A DNA stretch of 64,000 bases from Clusia tigrina. Lineage: Eukaryota > Arthropoda > Insecta > Diptera > Clusiidae. Below the pieces are notes generated by a model. It saw only the letters and a list, made by a program, of their open reading frames with translations, ran no database searches and was not told the DNA's origin. Below, piece by piece: positions 25,992 through 35,622 of this stretch (its first letter is position 1; each line of letters begins with the position of its first letter). The translations under genes and the position numbers were made by a program. The stretch covers positions 80,175,995 to 80,239,994 of the forward strand of contig OV050031.1 of the NCBI GenBank assembly GCA_920105625.2. The letters are read 5' to 3'.

Positions 25992-28900
25992 GATAGGGGT
26001 AGATATAGGCATAGAGAAGGCAGCAGACCCCCAAATCGACAGCGGCAGCGACTGAGACGCCTACAGAGACGCTGACAGAGGCTGCGACACCGACTGAGAC
26101 GCCAACTGAGGCAGACAGGGGTAGATATAGGAATAGAAAAGGCAGCTGACCCCCCCAATCGACAGTGGCAGTGACTGAGACGCCTACAGAGACGCTGTCA
26201 GCGGCTGAGACTCTGACTGAGACGCCGACTGAAGCAGATAGGGGTAGATATAGGCATAGAGAAGGCAGCAGAGCCACCCAATCGAGAGCGGCAGCGACGG
26301 AGACGCCTACAGAGACGCTGACAGAAGCTGCGACACCGACTGAGACGTCGACCGAGGCAGATAGGGGTAGATATAAGCATAGAGAAGGCAGCAGACCCCC
26401 CAATCGACAGCGGCAGCGACTGAGACACCTACAGGGACGCTGTCAGAGGCTGCGTCTCTGACTGAGACGCCGACTGAAGCAGATAGGGGTAGATATAGGA
26501 ATAGAGAAGGCAGCAGACCCACCAATAGACAGCGGCAGCGGCTAAGACGCCTACAGAAATGCTGACAGAGGCTGCGAAGCCGACTGATGCAGGTAGGTGC
26601 AGATATAGGCATAGAGAAGGTAGCAGACCCCCCAATCGACAGCGGCAGCTACTGAGACGCATACAGAGACGCTGACAGAGCCTGCGACGCCTTCTGAGAC
26701 GCCGGCTGAGGCAGATAGGTTGATATAGGCATAGAGAAGGTAGCTGATCCCCCCAATCGACAGCGGCAGCGACTGATGCGCCTATAGAGACGCTGACAGA
26801 GGCTGCGAAGCCAAATGAGACTCCAGCTTTGGCAGATAGGGGTATATATAAGCATACAGAAGGCAACATACCCCACAATCGATAGCAGCAGAGATTGAGA
26901 CGCCTTCAGAGACGCCTACAGACACGCTGAACAAGGCTTCGACGCCGACTGAGGCAGATAGTGGTAGATATAGGCATAGAGAAGGCAGCAGGCCCACCAA
27001 TAGACAGCGGCAGCGACTAAGACGCCTACAGAAATGCTGACAGAGGCTGCGACGCCGACTGAGACGCCGACTCAGGCAGATAGGTTTAGATATAGGCATA
27101 GACAAGGCAGCAGACCCCCAATCGAGAGCGGCAGCGACTGAGACGCCTACAGAGACGCTGACAGAGGCTGCGACGCCAACTGAGACGCCGGCTTTGGCAG
27201 ATAGGGGTAGATATAGGAATAGAGAAGGCAGCTGACCCCCCAATCGACAGCAGCAGAGACTGACACGCCTACAGACACGCTGACAGAGGCTGCGACGCCG
27301 ACTGAGACGCCGACTGAGGCAGATAGGTTTAGATATAGGCATAGACAAGCAGCAGACCCCCCAATCGTCAGCGGCAGCGACTGAGACGCCTACAGAGACG
27401 CTTACAGAAGCTGCGATGCCGACTGATATGCCGACAGAGGCAGGAGGCTGCGACGCCGACTGAGATGCTAACTGAGGCAGATAGGGGTAGGTATAGGCCT
27501 AGAGAAGGCAGCAGACCCACCAATAGACAGCGGCAGCGGCTAAGACGCCTACAGAAATGCTGACAGGGGCTGCGACGCCGACTGACGCAGAAAGGTGCAG
27601 ATATAGGCATAGATAAGGCAGCAGACCCCCCAATCGACAGCGGCAGCTACTGAGACGCATACAGAGACGCTGACAGAGCCTGCGACGCCTTCTGAGATGT
27701 CGACCGAGGCAGATAGGGGTAGATATAGGCATAGAGAAGGCAGCAGACCCCCAATCGACAGCGGCAGTGACTGAGACGCCTACAGAGACGCTGACAGAGG
27801 CTGCGACACCGACTGAGACGCCAACTGAGGCCGATAGGGGTAGACAAAGGAATAGAGAAGGCAGCTGACCCCCCAATCGACAGTGGCAGTGACTGAGACG
27901 CCTACAGAGACGCTGTCAGAGGCTGAGACTCTGACTGAGACGCCGATTGAAGCAGATAGGGGTAGATATAGGCATATTGAAGGCAGCAGAGCCACCCAAT
28001 CGAGAGCGGCAGCGACGGAGACGGCTACAAAGACGCTGACAGAAGCTGCGACGCCGACTGAGACGTCGACCTAGGCAGATAGGGGTAGATTTAAGCATAG
28101 AGAAGGCAGCAGACCCCCCAATCGACAGCGGCAGCGACTGAGACACCTACAGAAATTCTGGCAAAGGCTGCGACGCCGACTGAGACGCCGACTCAGGCAG
28201 ATAGGTTTAGATATAGGCATAGACAAGGCAGCAGACCCCCAATCGAGAGCGGCAGCGACTGAGACGCCTACAGAGACGCTGACAGAGGCTGCGACGCCAA
28301 CTGAGACGCCGGCTTTGGCAGATAGGGGTAGATATAGGAATAGAGAAGGCAGCTGACCCGCCCAATCGACAGTGGCAGTGACTGAGACGCCTACAGAGAC
28401 GCTGTCAGAGGCTGAGATTTTGACTGAGACTCCGATTGAAGCAGATAGGGGTAGATATAGGCATAGAGAAGGCAGCAGAGCCACCCAATCGAGAGCGGCA
28501 GCGACGGAGACGCCTACAAAGACGCTGACAGAAGCTGCGACGCCGACTGAGACGTCGACCGAGGCAGATAGGGGTAGATATAAGCATAGAGAAGGCAGCA
28601 GACCCCCCAATCGACAGCGGCAGCGACTGAGACACCTACAGGGACCCTGTCAGAGGCTGCGTCTCTGACTGAGACGCCGACTGAAGCAGATAGGGGTAGA
28701 TATAGGCCTAGAGATGGCAGCAGACCCACCAATAGACAGCGCCAGCGGCTAAGACGCCTACAGAAATGCTGACAGAGGCTGCGACGCCGACTGACGCAGA
28801 AAGGTGCAGATATAGGCATAGAGAAGGCAGCAGACCCCCCAAATCGACAGCGGCAGCTACTGAGACGCATACAGAGACGCTGACAGAGCCTGCGACGCCT

Positions 28901-30760
28901 TCTGAGACGCCGGCTGAGGCAGATAGGTTGATATAGGCATAGAGAAGGCAGCTGACACCCCAATGGACAGCGGCAGCGACTGAGACGCCTACAGAGACGC
29001 TGACAGAGGCTGCGACGCCAACTGAGACGCCGGCTTTGGCAGATAGGGGTAGATATAGGAATAGAGAAGGCAGAAGACCCCCCAATCGACAGCAGCAGAG
29101 ACTGACACGCCTACAGAGACGCTGACAGAGGCTGCGACGTCGACTGAGACGCCGACTGAGGCAGATAGGTTTAGATATAGGCATAGACAAGGCAGCAGAC
29201 CCCCCAATCGTCAGCGGCAGCGACTGAGACGCCTACAGAGACGCTTACAGAGGCTGCGACGCCGACTGAGACGCCGACTGTGGCAGATAGGTTTAAATAT
29301 AGTCATAGACAAGGCAGCATTCCCCCCCAATCGACAGCGGCAGAGATTGAGACGCCTTCAGAGACGCTGACAGAGGCTGCGAAGCCGACTGATGCAGGTA
29401 GGTGCAGATATAGGCATAGAGAAGGCAGCAGACCCCCCAATCGACAGCGGCAGCTACTGAGACGCATGCAGAGACGCTGACAGAGCCTGCGAAGCCAACT
29501 GAGACTCAAGCTTTGGCAGATAGGGGTATATATAAGCATACAGAAGGCAACATATCCCCCAATCGATAGCAGCAGAGATTGAGACGCCTTCAGAGACGCC
29601 TACAGACACGCTGAAAAAGGCTTCGACGCCGACTGAGGCAGATAGGGGTAGATATAGGCATAGAGAAGGCAGCAGACCCACCAATAGACAGCGGCAGCGA
29701 CTAAGACGCCTACAGAAATGCTGACAGAGGCTGCGACGACGACTGAGACGCCGACTCAGGCAGATAGGTTTAGATATAGGCATAGAAAAGGCAGCAGACC
29801 CCCAATCGAGAGCTGCAGCGACTGAGACGCCTACAGAGACGCTTACAGATGCTGCGACGCCGACTGATATGCCGACAGAGGCAGGAGGCTGCGACGCCGA
29901 CTGAGATGCTAACTGAGGCAAATAGGGGTAGATATAGGCATAGAGACGGCAGCAGACCCCCCAATCGAAAGCGGCAGCGACTGAGACGCCTACAGAGACG
30001 CTGACAGAGGCTGCGACGCCAACTGAGACGCCGGCTTTGGCAGATAGGGGTAGATATAGTATTAGAGAAGGCAGCTGACCCCCCAATCGACAGCAGCAGA
30101 GACTGACACGCCTACAGACACGCTGACAGAGGCTGCGACGCCGACTGAGACGCCGACTGAGGCAGATAGGTTTTGATATAGGCATAGACAAGGCAGCAGA
30201 CCCCCCAATCGTCAGCGGCAGCGACTGAGACGCCTACAGAGACGCTTACAGAGGCTGCGACGCCGACTGATATGCCGACAGAGGCAGGAGGCTGCGACGC
30301 CGACTGAGATGCTAACTGAGGCAGATAGGGGTAGATATAGGCATAGAGACGGCAGCAGACCCCCCAATCGAAAGCGGCAGCGACTGATACGCCTACAGAG
30401 ACGCTGACAGAGGCTGCGACACCGACTGAGACGCCAACTGAGGCAGATAGGGGTAGATATAGGAATAGAGAAGGCAGCTGACCCCCCCCAATCGACAGTG
30501 GCAGTGACTGAGACGGCTACTGAGACGCTGACAAAGGCTGCGACACCTTCTTTGATGTCGACCGAAGCAGATAGGGGTAGATATAGGCATAGAGAAGGCA
30601 GCTGACCCCCCCAATCGACAGTGGCAGTGACTGAGACGGCTACAGAGATGCTGACAGAGGCTGCGTCACCGACTGAGACGCCAACTGAGGCAGATAGGGG
30701 TAGATATAGGAATAGAGAATGCAGCTGACCCCCCCAATCGACAGTGGCAGTGACTGAGAC

Positions 30761-31678
30761 GCCTACAGAGGCGCTGACAGAGGCTGCGACGCCTGCTGAG
30801 ACGCCGACTGAGGCAGATAGGTTATATAGGCATAGAGAAGGCAGCTGACCCCCCAATCGACAGCGGCAGCGACTGAGACACCTACTGAGACGCTGACAAA
30901 AGCTGCGACACCGACTGAGACGCCTACAGAGACGCTTACAGAGGCTGCGACGCCGACTGATATGCCGACAGAGGTAGGAGGCTGCGACGCCGACTGAGAT
31001 GCTAACTGAGGCAGATAGGGGTAGATATAGGCATAGACAAGGCAGCAGACCCCCCCAATCGACAGCGGCAGAGATTGAGATGCCTTCAGAGACGCCTACA
31101 GACTCGCTGAAAAAAGCTTCGACGCCGACTGAGGCAGATAGCGGTAGATATAGGCAGCAGACCCACCAATAGACAGTGGCAGCGACTAAGACGCCTACAG
31201 AAATGCTGACAGAGGCTGCGACGCAGACTGACACAGATAGGTGTAGATATAGGCATAGAGAAGGCAGCAGACCCCCCAATCGAAAGCAGGAGCGACTGAG
31301 AAGCCTACAGAGGCGCTGACAGAGGCTGCGACGCCTGCTGAGACGCCGACTGAGGCAGATAGGTTATATAGGCATAGAGAAGGCAGCTGACCCCCCAATC
31401 GACAGCGGCAGCGACTGAGACGCCTACTGAGACTCTGACAAAAGCTGCGACACCGACTGAGACGCCTACAGAGACGCTTACAGAGGCTGCGACGCCGACT
31501 GAGATGCTAACTGAGGCAGATAGGGGTAGATATATTCATAGAAAAGGCAGCAGACCCGCAATCGACAATGGCAGCGATTGAGACGCCTACAGAGACGCTT
31601 ACAGAGGCTGCGACGCCGACTGAGACGCCGACTGAGGCAGGAGGCTGCAATGCCGACTGAGATGCTCTCTGAGGCAGA
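30761..31678. repeat. Array segment left of the retrotransposon, duplicated on its right side
   Basis: Matches 44204-44999 at an offset of 13,443, falling to 13,321 after one extra unit here. Both copies share rare variants: GAGGTAGGAGGC, AAAAAAGCTTCGACG and GACAGTGGCAGCG. The segment ends at the GAGGCAGA where the element is inserted; the equivalent empty site in the partner is 44992-44999. Confidence 0.75.
31675..31678. repeat. Target-site duplication, left copy (CAGA)
   Basis: CAGA directly before the 5' LTR, repeated directly after the 3' LTR at 42775-42778. It lies in the GGCAGATAGGGG core of a monomer, and the two flanks are in register on the monomer. A 4-base duplication fits Ty3/gypsy integrase. 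Caution: CAGA occurs at this place in nearly every unit. Confidence 0.85.
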
Positions 31679-32153
31679 TGTTGTGAGTTAGAATCAAGCT
31701 ACTTACGCGTAGTTGACTCACAGCACCGGCTCCTATTAAATTCATTAAGAACGCACATATTTTTAGGGTGCAAATATTGAAAATGAACAGTAATTATTCA
31801 TTAATTATGATGTAAACTTTTAGGGTGTCACAGTTCCGCAGTCAAGCTGACGAGGGGCATTTAGAATGCACCGACGACACTTTTACTTGCAGTAGGTCAG
31901 CGGGCTTGAGCAACTGACACCAAATAACAATTGCTTAACTGGAACACCAGAAAAGTGAAGACGTAGACTGTAATGTTTATTTGTAAATAGTATATAAGAA
32001 CTAGCATTTTAAGAATAAAGCTCTCTTGTGTTTTAAAACTGAAAGGTGAAAAGTGTTTGTACTTTACGTTAGGGTTCTTGATTTTTCAGCCACTCGCCTG
32101 AAAACGGCGACAGGACGTCTCCCCAGTCAGGCAAGGACTCGAGATCCCCAACA
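31679..32153 (+). repeat. 5' LTR of the retrotransposon
   Basis: 475 bases beginning TGTTGTGAG and ending CCCCAACA, so the ends form a 5-base inverted repeat TGTTG/CAACA. It is identical to the 3' LTR except at 31935 and 32039. TATATAAG at 31991-31998 is a likely TATA box and AATAAA at 32014-32019 a polyadenylation signal. If transcription starts about 30 bases after the TATA box, the AATAAA would lie in U3, just before R. Near the left end TGTGAGT (31682-31688) and ACTCACA (31716-31722) form an inverted repeat. Confidence 0.97.
31991..32019 (+). promoter_or_regulatory. Putative TATA box and polyadenylation signal in the LTR
   Basis: TATATAAG at 31991-31998 is followed 15 bases later by AATAAA at 32014-32019. 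Placement about 155 bases before the LTR end suits a U3/R boundary. The same motifs in the 3' LTR (42612-42640) would terminate the transcript. Confidence 0.6.
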
Positions 32154-32156
32154 TTT

Positions 32157-32174
32157 TGGCGCAGCCGGTAGGAT
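32157..32174 (+). other. Primer-binding site, serine-tRNA type
   Basis: TGGCGCAGCCGGTAGGAT, three bases after the LTR end. It differs by one base from the tRNA-Ser-complementary PBS known from the 17.6/297 group of Drosophila elements (TGGCGCAGTCGGTAGGAT). It primes minus-strand DNA synthesis. Confidence 0.85.
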
Positions 32175-33288
32175 CCAACGTCGAGTGCCAGGAAAAGAGC
32201 ACTCCTACGCGGGAATCCACCAATAGGAAACCATAAGGATAACCATCCCGAAGGAGGGCGATGGAGGGAACGAAAATGGTGAGTATGTCTATGGTAGGAC
32301 ATTCTAGTATCTAAGTGAATTTTGTCGACGATTCTTCGGTGACCGTGTGGGCGCTTGTGCGCCGGTCATGCAGAAGAAGCAGCATTGGGGCTGATTAGCC
32401 GCTGCGGTTAGGTGATAATAGGTCGATTCGAAAGGAAAATTTTTACTTACGGTCAGGTTGTAGAGGGTTGTTCCACTGAGATTAGGCTCATACTTTTTAA
32501 TACATTTTGTTTCAGCATTCTCGGGGAATGTGGGACGTGTCTGTTTATTCACGGATTTTGCGTTATTGAATTGCGAACTTGTGTATACCGGTTGGTTTGG
32601 TTCGGAAAGAACGTGCCACGGTATAGGGTTCGTACGGTTATGATAGGGGATTTGTGTTTGTTTGTCGGTAGGGACATTTATATGATTCAATTTATATTGT
32701 TTTAAAATCAAAATAAAGATTGATTTAAATATTTGGCATTTTGAGTTTAGGGTATTAGGTGAAGAGGTGCAGACAACACGTGTTGTTGCATTAAAGTTTT
32801 TTGTAGTTCGGAAACTACGATTTGCGTAGCAATGTTGAAGAAAACATTTAAATGCTATTATTATGCGGCGCATACGTTACGGGTTTATTTTTAAACATGG
32901 ATTCAAATTTCCGGGAATGAATCAAGACACTTTTGCCGGTAAATCAAATTTCGGTTTTTACAAACATATGGCCTTTTTCTATGGATTCTTGGGAGGATTA
33001 AAGATGGTGAGAGGGAATCAAGGAGTATCTGTGAGGAAGCCAAGGACCAATTTGCATTGATGGAAGGACTTAATGGACGCCGGTAGGTAGCGGAACTTTG
33101 TGATGGAAAACAAGTATAGCAGAATATGTATATAAAGATAGAATTTACGGTGGAATGTTTTTTTTTAAATTGGCATTTATCAATAAGTAAGATGGAATAA
33201 AATATTGGGATAAGTTAATAACAAGTTTTATCAATTATTGGATTTTTATTTGTAATTGGGATACGACATCTGTTCTGGCATTTGGGAT
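32175..33288 (+). other. 5' untranslated leader of the retrotransposon, possibly spliced
   Basis: 1.1 kb between the PBS and the gag ATG. It holds several upstream ATGs, including a 17-codon frame starting at 32261. That frame contains ATG immediately followed by GTGAGT (32279-32284), a good splice-donor sequence. A pyrimidine-rich TTTTGTTTCAG ending at 32515 looks like an acceptor and would define a 237-base intron. The open frames on both strands between 32304 and 32873 show no recognisable domain and are not called. Confidence 0.6.
32279..32284 (+). promoter_or_regulatory. Candidate splice donor in the leader
   Basis: GTGAGT follows ATG in a short upstream frame. Candidate acceptors are TTTTGTTTCAG at 32505-32515 and, far downstream, TTTATATATTCAG ending at 40512. 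Removing 32279-32515 would drop some upstream ATGs; joining to the downstream acceptor would give a subgenomic RNA lacking gag and pol. Confidence 0.35.
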
Positions 33289-35622
33289 ATGACGAAGGAA
33301 GCGCAAGGGTTACTGCTGAGACAGGAACAAATTGGCGAAACGATTGAAAAGCTGGTCCGTAACTTTAAGAAAGACGGCAAGTTACGTAAGGACAACGTGT
33401 ATTATCGCAAGCGAATAACACAGTTGCAAGATCTAGGGAGAGAGTTCAACAATAATCACGGACTGTTGTTACCTCACGCAGTTGAGTACGGCAAGGGAAA
33501 ATATTTTGCGGAAAAATACGCAGACTACATAAATAGTCTGGTCAACGAATGGGCAGATACATTTAGTTCTGAATTAGAAGGACTAGGGCAACAAACAGTG
33601 AGTTTGGTTTCGCCAGACGAGGAAATAAGGAACAGATTAAAATCAATACAGTCAGAGGTGAAACTGTTTACTGGGAAAATAGTTGACCAGTTCGAAGCAA
33701 GTACAAGCAGGGAAGAAGCTCAGGAATTGTGGAAGCAGGCGAATGCCGGAGGAGCTGTGTCACCATTAGAAGTAGCGGATCAAGCCTTTACGGCAATCCA
33801 AAGAAGAACAGAAGAAAAGTTATTCAGTTTTCATAAGAAAACAGAAGATTTGGGAGCACAAAAAGAGTATCTTGAGAAGAAGGTAAAGGAACTTTCTCAG
33901 AGATTGTCGGAAACAGAGGAAGCAGCAACGCTGTTGGAAAAGGAGTGTGCAGGATTGAAAAGAGGACGGGCGACCAATAGCAACCCACATAGAAAGGAGA
34001 GATCAAAATCAGCATCGGCTGGATTTACACAGACAGTGTTGACATTGCCTCCTGAAGTTCGCTGGCCGGAGTATTTAACTCCGGAAGGGATAGGTCGTGT
34101 GGTAAAGCCTAGATTAGTATTGACTGGAGAAAGTGAAGCGGGATTTTTATTTGACGCATCGGAAATCGGTGTCGAGCCATTTACTCCAGAACGTCCGGTA
34201 ACTAATAAAAATAAGGGATATACGCCAAAAGAGCCAGAAGCTGTAACGTTACAGGACAGGCCCAATATTGCGGACAGTATTTCGCCTGTACGAACAAACG
34301 ATCGAAGACTAATTAGTTTGAGTCCGTCATTGGTCAATTACCTCTCAGATCCGGGAGAAGTGAATCTAGGAACCACCCACAAAGATAGCGCTCAAGTTTT
34401 ACCGGTCATAAGTAAAACAAAAATACGTAAAATGGGTATAGAGGAGATTTCAAAGACCGTGTCCAGGCTAGTACCTGTGTTTACTGGTGCTGCTTCAGAA
34501 GATTTAAGGTCCGAACTCAGTAGGTTCATTCAAGGTTGTGAACTTGCACAGCGAAGCATAGGCCCTGATGAGTTGCAGGACTTCTTTGACTGTGTTAAGC
34601 AAAGGTTATTTGGAGATGCGTACAACCTTGTGCTGCCAAAACAATTCGCCAGTGTGAATGAACTTTACGGCCTTCTGAAGAGAACTTATCTAAAGGAGAG
34701 AACTCTGGAAGACATATCCCAAGAAATTAGAATCGGGAAACAACTGGCAGGGGAAGACATACGCGCCTTTGCCAGGCGTTTGGAGTCACTTCGGATGATG
34801 GCCCAAGAAGTAATCAAGAATAAGTACGATGGCGTTGGTGATACCGCGTTATTATACGAAGTTGACAAGTCGGTGTTAACGACTTTCGTAGTGGGGCTCC
34901 GCAATTCCGCTCTTAAAACTCATATGCTGAATAGCAAAACAGGAAATCTGGAGGAATTGGTAGAAGAAGCAATTCGAGCGCAAGTCCTTGTGGAACGGAG
35001 TACGGCCGGATTGGGGGAGATACATATGTTGGAAAATAGACAGGACAATTTAACTGCCGCTGTCATGGATAGAGAAGGAAATAATTTCGTCCCAAACGTA
35101 TACAGAGGAGCATATAATCCCGGTATCTCCGACAGCAGAGCCGCGTATCAGAGAAATCCGCACAGGGGGGTTGTACAGAAGGCTCCCACATGTTCATTCT
35201 GCCATAAGTCGGGACATACAAGGGATGAATGCATTACACGCAAGAATACGCCCTATTGTATGGAGTGCCAAACATATGGTCATGAGGCAAGTAGGCAGTG
35301 TCAATTAGACAATAAATGGGATCAAAGTAGAAGGCAGCCAGCTACGAGGCGCCCAGATCCAACCTTAAGGGACAACAGGGGTAGTGGTCCTCGAGTCGGC
35401 TCAACGGAAGGGATTAACCAAGGAAGAAATCCTTTCAGCACTGGGAATGGTCAACAGCGGCCAAACTGGGATACTAGAGGAGAACAAAGGTTAGGCAACA
35501 CCCAACAGGGGTTGAAATGCTTTTCATGTGGTCGGATGGGACATCGAGCTGCGGAGTGCAGGGATAGGCAGTTCCAACAGAGGAACCAGGGAAACTTCCA
35601 GCGGCCCAGTCGAGGCCAGTAG
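33289..35622 (+). CDS. gag: Gag polyprotein, 777 residues, three CCHC-type zinc knuckles
   Basis: Structural protein that assembles the particle and packages the RNA. The frame is open from 33256 (a stop lies at 33253-33255). The first ATG is at 33289 with G at -3 and is taken as the start. The N-terminal third has a charged, heptad-like stretch around 33790-33960 that should form a coiled coil, followed by a basic segment rich in R, K and S. The middle (about 34430-35010) is an alpha-helical region of capsid type. The C-terminus carries CX2CX4HX4C at 35191-35232, an irregular CX2CX4HX5C at 35257-35301 and CX2CX4HX4C at 35518-35559. Gag is longer than the roughly 400-550 residues common in insect gypsy elements. 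The stop is TAG at 35620; the pol frame overlaps the last 55 bases in the -1 frame. Confidence 0.93.
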   Translation: MTKEAQGLLLRQEQIGETIEKLVRNFKKDGKLRKDNVYYRKRITQLQDLGREFNNNHGLLLPHAVEYGKGKYFAEKYADYINSLVNEWADTFSSELEGLGQQTVSLVSPDEEIRNRLKSIQSEVKLFTGKIVDQFEASTSREEAQELWKQANAGGAVSPLEVADQAFTAIQRRTEEKLFSFHKKTEDLGAQKEYLEKKVKELSQRLSETEEAATLLEKECAGLKRGRATNSNPHRKERSKSASAGFTQTVLTLPPEVRWPEYLTPEGIGRVVKPRLVLTGESEAGFLFDASEIGVEPFTPERPVTNKNKGYTPKEPEAVTLQDRPNIADSISPVRTNDRRLISLSPSLVNYLSDPGEVNLGTTHKDSAQVLPVISKTKIRKMGIEEISKTVSRLVPVFTGAASEDLRSELSRFIQGCELAQRSIGPDELQDFFDCVKQRLFGDAYNLVLPKQFASVNELYGLLKRTYLKERTLEDISQEIRIGKQLAGEDIRAFARRLESLRMMAQEVIKNKYDGVGDTALLYEVDKSVLTTFVVGLRNSALKTHMLNSKTGNLEELVEEAIRAQVLVERSTAGLGEIHMLENRQDNLTAAVMDREGNNFVPNVYRGAYNPGISDSRAAYQRNPHRGVVQKAPTCSFCHKSGHTRDECITRKNTPYCMECQTYGHEASRQCQLDNKWDQSRRQPATRRPDPTLRDNRGSGPRVGSTEGINQGRNPFSTGNGQQRPNWDTRGEQRLGNTQQGLKCFSCGRMGHRAAECRDRQFQQRNQGNFQRPSRGQ

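Larger units (their letters stand above)
918..31678. repeat. Tandem minisatellite array, domain A (about 122-bp monomer)
   Basis: About 250 head-to-tail monomers. Counting between successive GATAGG cores at the left end gives 122, 122, 159, 122, 123, 121, 123, 129, 122, 110, 122 and 120 bases. The consensus unit starts with roughly five degenerate 12-mers of the type GACGCCGACTGA or GACGCCTACAGA. It then has GATAGGGGTAGATATAGG, CATAGAGAAGGCAGCAGA, a tract of about 4 to 12 C, and CAATCGACAGCGGCAGCGAC. The consensus I assembled is about 61% GC with about 10 CpG per unit. Units of 110 lack one 12-mer; longer ones carry extra subrepeats such as GGCAGGAGGCTGCGACGCC. No monomer length is reliably a multiple of three. 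No host gene, tRNA or rRNA was seen inside. Confidence 0.95.

Noticed and set aside
32304..32873. 189-codon antisense frame in the leader of the retrotransposon
   Set aside because: Overlaps the leader, has no recognisable domain and no promoter context; AT-rich leaders often give such frames by chance.
31679..33288. Gypsy-type insulator (Su(Hw) site cluster) in the leader
   Set aside because: I looked for repeated TGCATA-type cores and saw none.
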